NCBI GenBank assembly: GCA_945873105.1
Contig: CAMCBW010000022.1
Location: forward strand, 1 to 64,000
Origin: Tangfeifania diversioriginum
Lineage (GTDB): Bacteria > Bacteroidota > Bacteroidia > Bacteroidales > Prolixibacteraceae
Reading direction: 5' to 3'
DNA: 64,000 nucleotides
Shown: one piece after another, positions 62,590 to 64,000 of the stretch
How positions within the stretch are numbered: position 1 is the first letter of the stretch
Layout of the letters: the number at the start of each line of letters is the position of its first letter
Position numbers and translations under genes: made by a program
The notes under the pieces: model-generated
Database searches by the model: none
The model's input: only the letters and a program-made list of their open reading frames with translations
What the model was told of the DNA's origin: nothing

Positions 62590-63201
62590 TTATTCACAAC
62601 CACCATCCAGTTTTGATTGTTTGAGCCTTTTTGTACTGAAAAAGCGGCTCTTGAGGCTGTCGGGCAAACTGTTGATCTGGGTAAAAGCCTTACGGGCATT
62701 CACCCTTGCTTCAAACCGGGCATTCTCCGCCGGGGTTATCTTATCCCCAGAGAAATTGCTGTTCATCACTGTCCTGAACCATTCGTTGAGTCCACCTTTC
62801 AGGATGAAGCAATTTTTATAACCCTTCCCCGTGGCAATGGTCCAGGCATAGGCAGCTGTTTGATCGCCATTTCCATAGAAGATGGTCCTGGTGCTTTTTT
62901 GACGGATAGTAGCCTCCCAGGCAGGATCCAGCAGCGTAGGGAAAGGGATGTTGACAGAGCCTGGAATGTTGCACTCCCTGAACTCCTCCGGACTGCGCAG
63001 ATCGATGAACTGCACGGTACTATCCTCATTGTTGAGGTATCTGGCTGCCTGGTCCACGGAAATATAATGAACTTCATCCAAAGATTTGGCAAGCAACTCC
63101 TTGGATTCCAAACGGAATGATTCGGCACCATTGATGGGCAGGAAGGCGACAATAATCCCCAAACCCACCAGCCACACCGAAAAAATTATTCGTGCATTCA
63201 T
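62590..63201 (-). CDS. Exported rhodanese-domain protein lacking the catalytic cysteine
   Basis: A 203-residue protein with an N-terminal signal or anchor (about 4-25) and a rhodanese domain (about 45-150). VQFIDLRSPEEFRECNIPGS and the closing LKGGLNEW are classical. The active-site loop is IFYGNGDQTA: the cysteine is replaced by G110. A C-terminal tail with a single cysteine (GGCE) follows. Sulfur-transfer activity by the normal mechanism is not expected. It lies 11 bases downstream of a YeeE/YedE transporter gene on the same strand. Confidence 0.85.
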   Translation of the reverse strand: MNARIIFSVWLVGLGIIVAFLPINGAESFRLESKELLAKSLDEVHYISVDQAARYLNNEDSTVQFIDLRSPEEFRECNIPGSVNIPFPTLLDPAWEATIRQKSTRTIFYGNGDQTAAYAWTIATGKGYKNCFILKGGLNEWFRTVMNSNFSGDKITPAENARFEARVNARKAFTQINSLPDSLKSRFFSTKRLKQSKLDGGCE

Positions 63202-63212
63202 TTCTAGCTTGT

Positions 63213-63815
63213 TTACAGATCAGAAGTAATATCAGGCCTGCTAAATTTTTTCTCTGCCAGCTCCGCAACCCAGAACAATAGCACAGCTGCCAAAATCAGG
63301 AGCAAGGTAAAGACTCCCGGCGTAACACCCAACCATTCATTTATTTGCAATGCGCCTTTGTAACTTCCATTGGCCAAAGATTGGATCACCGGATAGGTTT
63401 CTGCAAAGAGAAATGCCCCAAAAAGGCCACCCAGCAGGAATACCATCCCGTCAATCTTCCCAATGGAAAGGGCACTGATACTGGTGCCCGGACAATATCC
63501 ACCCATGATGAACCCTGCTCCCATGATGATTCCACCGAGGATACTGGCCTTGACATAGTAAGGATTTACGAATACCTGGCTTAGGTCGAGCAACCCAAAA
63601 AAACTGAGCAGTTGAGATCCTGCCAAAGCTACAATGGCCGCCGTGAAAAATACCTTGAGTACGGTGGTGTCATAGCCGTAAAACATCCCTGCAAGTTTGC
63701 GGCTGGAGGAAAATCCTGCCTGTTCGAGGGCAAAGCCAAAACCAATGCCTATCGCGAAAGCAATCAACAGATTGATCCATTCCGGAAATTCTGAAAGTAC
63801 TGAAAGAGGTCCCAT
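63213..63815 (-). CDS. YeeE/YedE-family sulfur-compound transporter subunit
   Basis: A 200-residue inner-membrane protein with about five helices (about 13-30, 55-72, 90-106, 120-138 and 167-187). The conserved family motif GGYCPGTSIS carries C108, equivalent to cysteines that relay thiosulfate in characterised YeeE proteins. In Bacteroidota the transporter is often split into two half-length genes, and the tail of a possible second half is seen at the window's end. The ATG at 63815 is preceded directly by a heptanucleotide repeat array. Its rhodanese neighbours support a role in thiosulfate or sulfide-derived sulfur uptake. Confidence 0.9.
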   Translation of the reverse strand: MGPLSVLSEFPEWINLLIAFAIGIGFGFALEQAGFSSSRKLAGMFYGYDTTVLKVFFTAAIVALAGSQLLSFFGLLDLSQVFVNPYYVKASILGGIIMGAGFIMGGYCPGTSISALSIGKIDGMVFLLGGLFGAFLFAETYPVIQSLANGSYKGALQINEWLGVTPGVFTLLLILAAVLLFWVAELAEKKFSRPDITSDL

Positions 63816-63818
63816 ATC

Positions 63819-63930
63819 TTTATCCTTTATCCTTTACCCTTTATCCTTTACCCTTTATCCTTTACCCTTTACCCTTTACCCTTTAACCTTTACCCTTTAC
63901 CCTTTATCCTTTACCCTTTACCCTTCCCCC
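63819..63930. repeat. 15-copy heptanucleotide tandem repeat before yeeE-like gene
   Basis: Fifteen in-register copies of TTTAYCC (TTTACCC or TTTATCC, one TTTAACC) run from 63819 to 63923, followed by a degenerate TTCCCCC. On the coding strand each unit reads GGRTAAA, so AAAGG, a Shine-Dalgarno-like purine word, recurs every seven bases up to the ATG at 63815. It fills nearly the whole 117-base spacer to the upstream gene. Such simple repeats change copy number by slippage and could vary expression. Confidence 0.92.
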
Positions 63931-63932
63931 TT

Positions 63933-64000
63933 TTATATCCAAAGTTTTCTAAAAAACCAGGCAAAAATATAAGCTGATCCGAAAATAGCCATCATGGTAA
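63933..64000 (-). CDS. C-terminal end of an upstream membrane protein gene (partial)
   Basis: On the minus strand the last bases of the window encode about 20 residues, MMAIFGSAYIFAWFFRKLWI, followed by TAA at 63933-63935. The hydrophobic, aromatic character fits the last helix of a membrane protein, and the position 117 bases upstream of the YeeE-type gene suggests the other half of a split YeeE/YedE transporter. The gene runs out of the window, so this is a positional inference. Confidence 0.4.
   Translation of the reverse strand, partial: TMMAIFGSAYIFAWFFRKLWI

Noticed and set aside
63697-63972. 91-codon plus-strand open frame ending in LYPLSFTLYP repeats
   Set aside because: It is the heptanucleotide tract read in the antisense direction.

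Overview
The window reads as chromosomal DNA of an anaerobic or facultative member of the Bacteroidota, most likely a Bacteroidales/Marinilabiliales-type environmental glycan degrader. The order is an inference. The evidence is a SusC/SusD pair with a lipidated SusD, hybrid one-protein histidine kinases, LytTR regulators, FISUMP and ORF6N proteins, promoters of the TTTG-N19-TAnnTTTG type, and palindromic intergenic repeats typical of the phylum. No rRNA, tRNA, insertion sequence, phage or CRISPR array was recognised.

Layout. 0-4 kb: a GNAT acetyltransferase followed by an attC-like hairpin, a secreted GH105 hydrolase, a TacT/TacA-type toxin-antitoxin pair and a secreted Asp-box (sialidase-like) protein. 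3.9-5.3 kb: gene-free DNA made of stacked repeats (a 21-bp periodic array, a duplicated hairpin module and a pyrimidine-rich tract). 5.3-11.7 kb: a six-gene operon with TolC, a MacA-like adaptor, a MacB-type ATPase and permease, and a LytS/LytR two-component pair. 12.2-13.9 kb: a secreted M28 peptidase. 13.9-27.1 kb: a polysaccharide-utilisation-like locus of AraC regulator (divergent), SusC, SusD, sodium/solute symporter, GH130 phosphorylase, a glycyl radical enzyme of unassigned substrate and its activase. 27.3-29.5 kb: ORF6N protein and acyl-CoA ligase. 29.7-34.6 kb: two divergent, paralogous hybrid histidine kinases. 34.6-40.5 kb: GH127-like and GH2 (with LamG insert) glycosidases. 40.7-45.7 kb: outer-membrane barrel, cytochrome b, Rieske protein and an octaheme-HEAT/TPR cytochrome. 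45.9-49.4 kb: a heterodimeric ABC exporter. 49.6-50.3 kb: TPR protein. 50.5-57.9 kb: two URO-D-fold proteins around a Gfo/Idh/MocA oxidoreductase and an ExuT-like transporter, then a phosphate-selective-type porin and a patatin. 58.2-61.0 kb: TIM-barrel isomerase-like protein, FISUMP lipoprotein and a repeat-containing lipoprotein. 61.0-64.0 kb: rhodanese-domain proteins beside YeeE/YedE transporters.

How the genes work together. The most unusual unit is the 13.9-27.1 kb locus. An outer-membrane glycan importer (SusCD), an inner-membrane symporter and a cytoplasmic GH130 phosphorylase lead to an oxygen-sensitive glycyl radical enzyme with a complete radical apparatus. This suggests an anaerobic radical step on a sugar or sugar derivative. 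The bc-type complex at 40.7-45.7 kb would pass quinol electrons to a membrane-anchored octaheme cytochrome rather than to a simple cytochrome c. The right edge looks like a periplasmic sulfane-sulfur or thiosulfate handling module in which two of the three rhodanese proteins have lost the catalytic cysteine. The YeeE gene there is preceded by a 15-copy heptanucleotide repeat that could make its expression variable.
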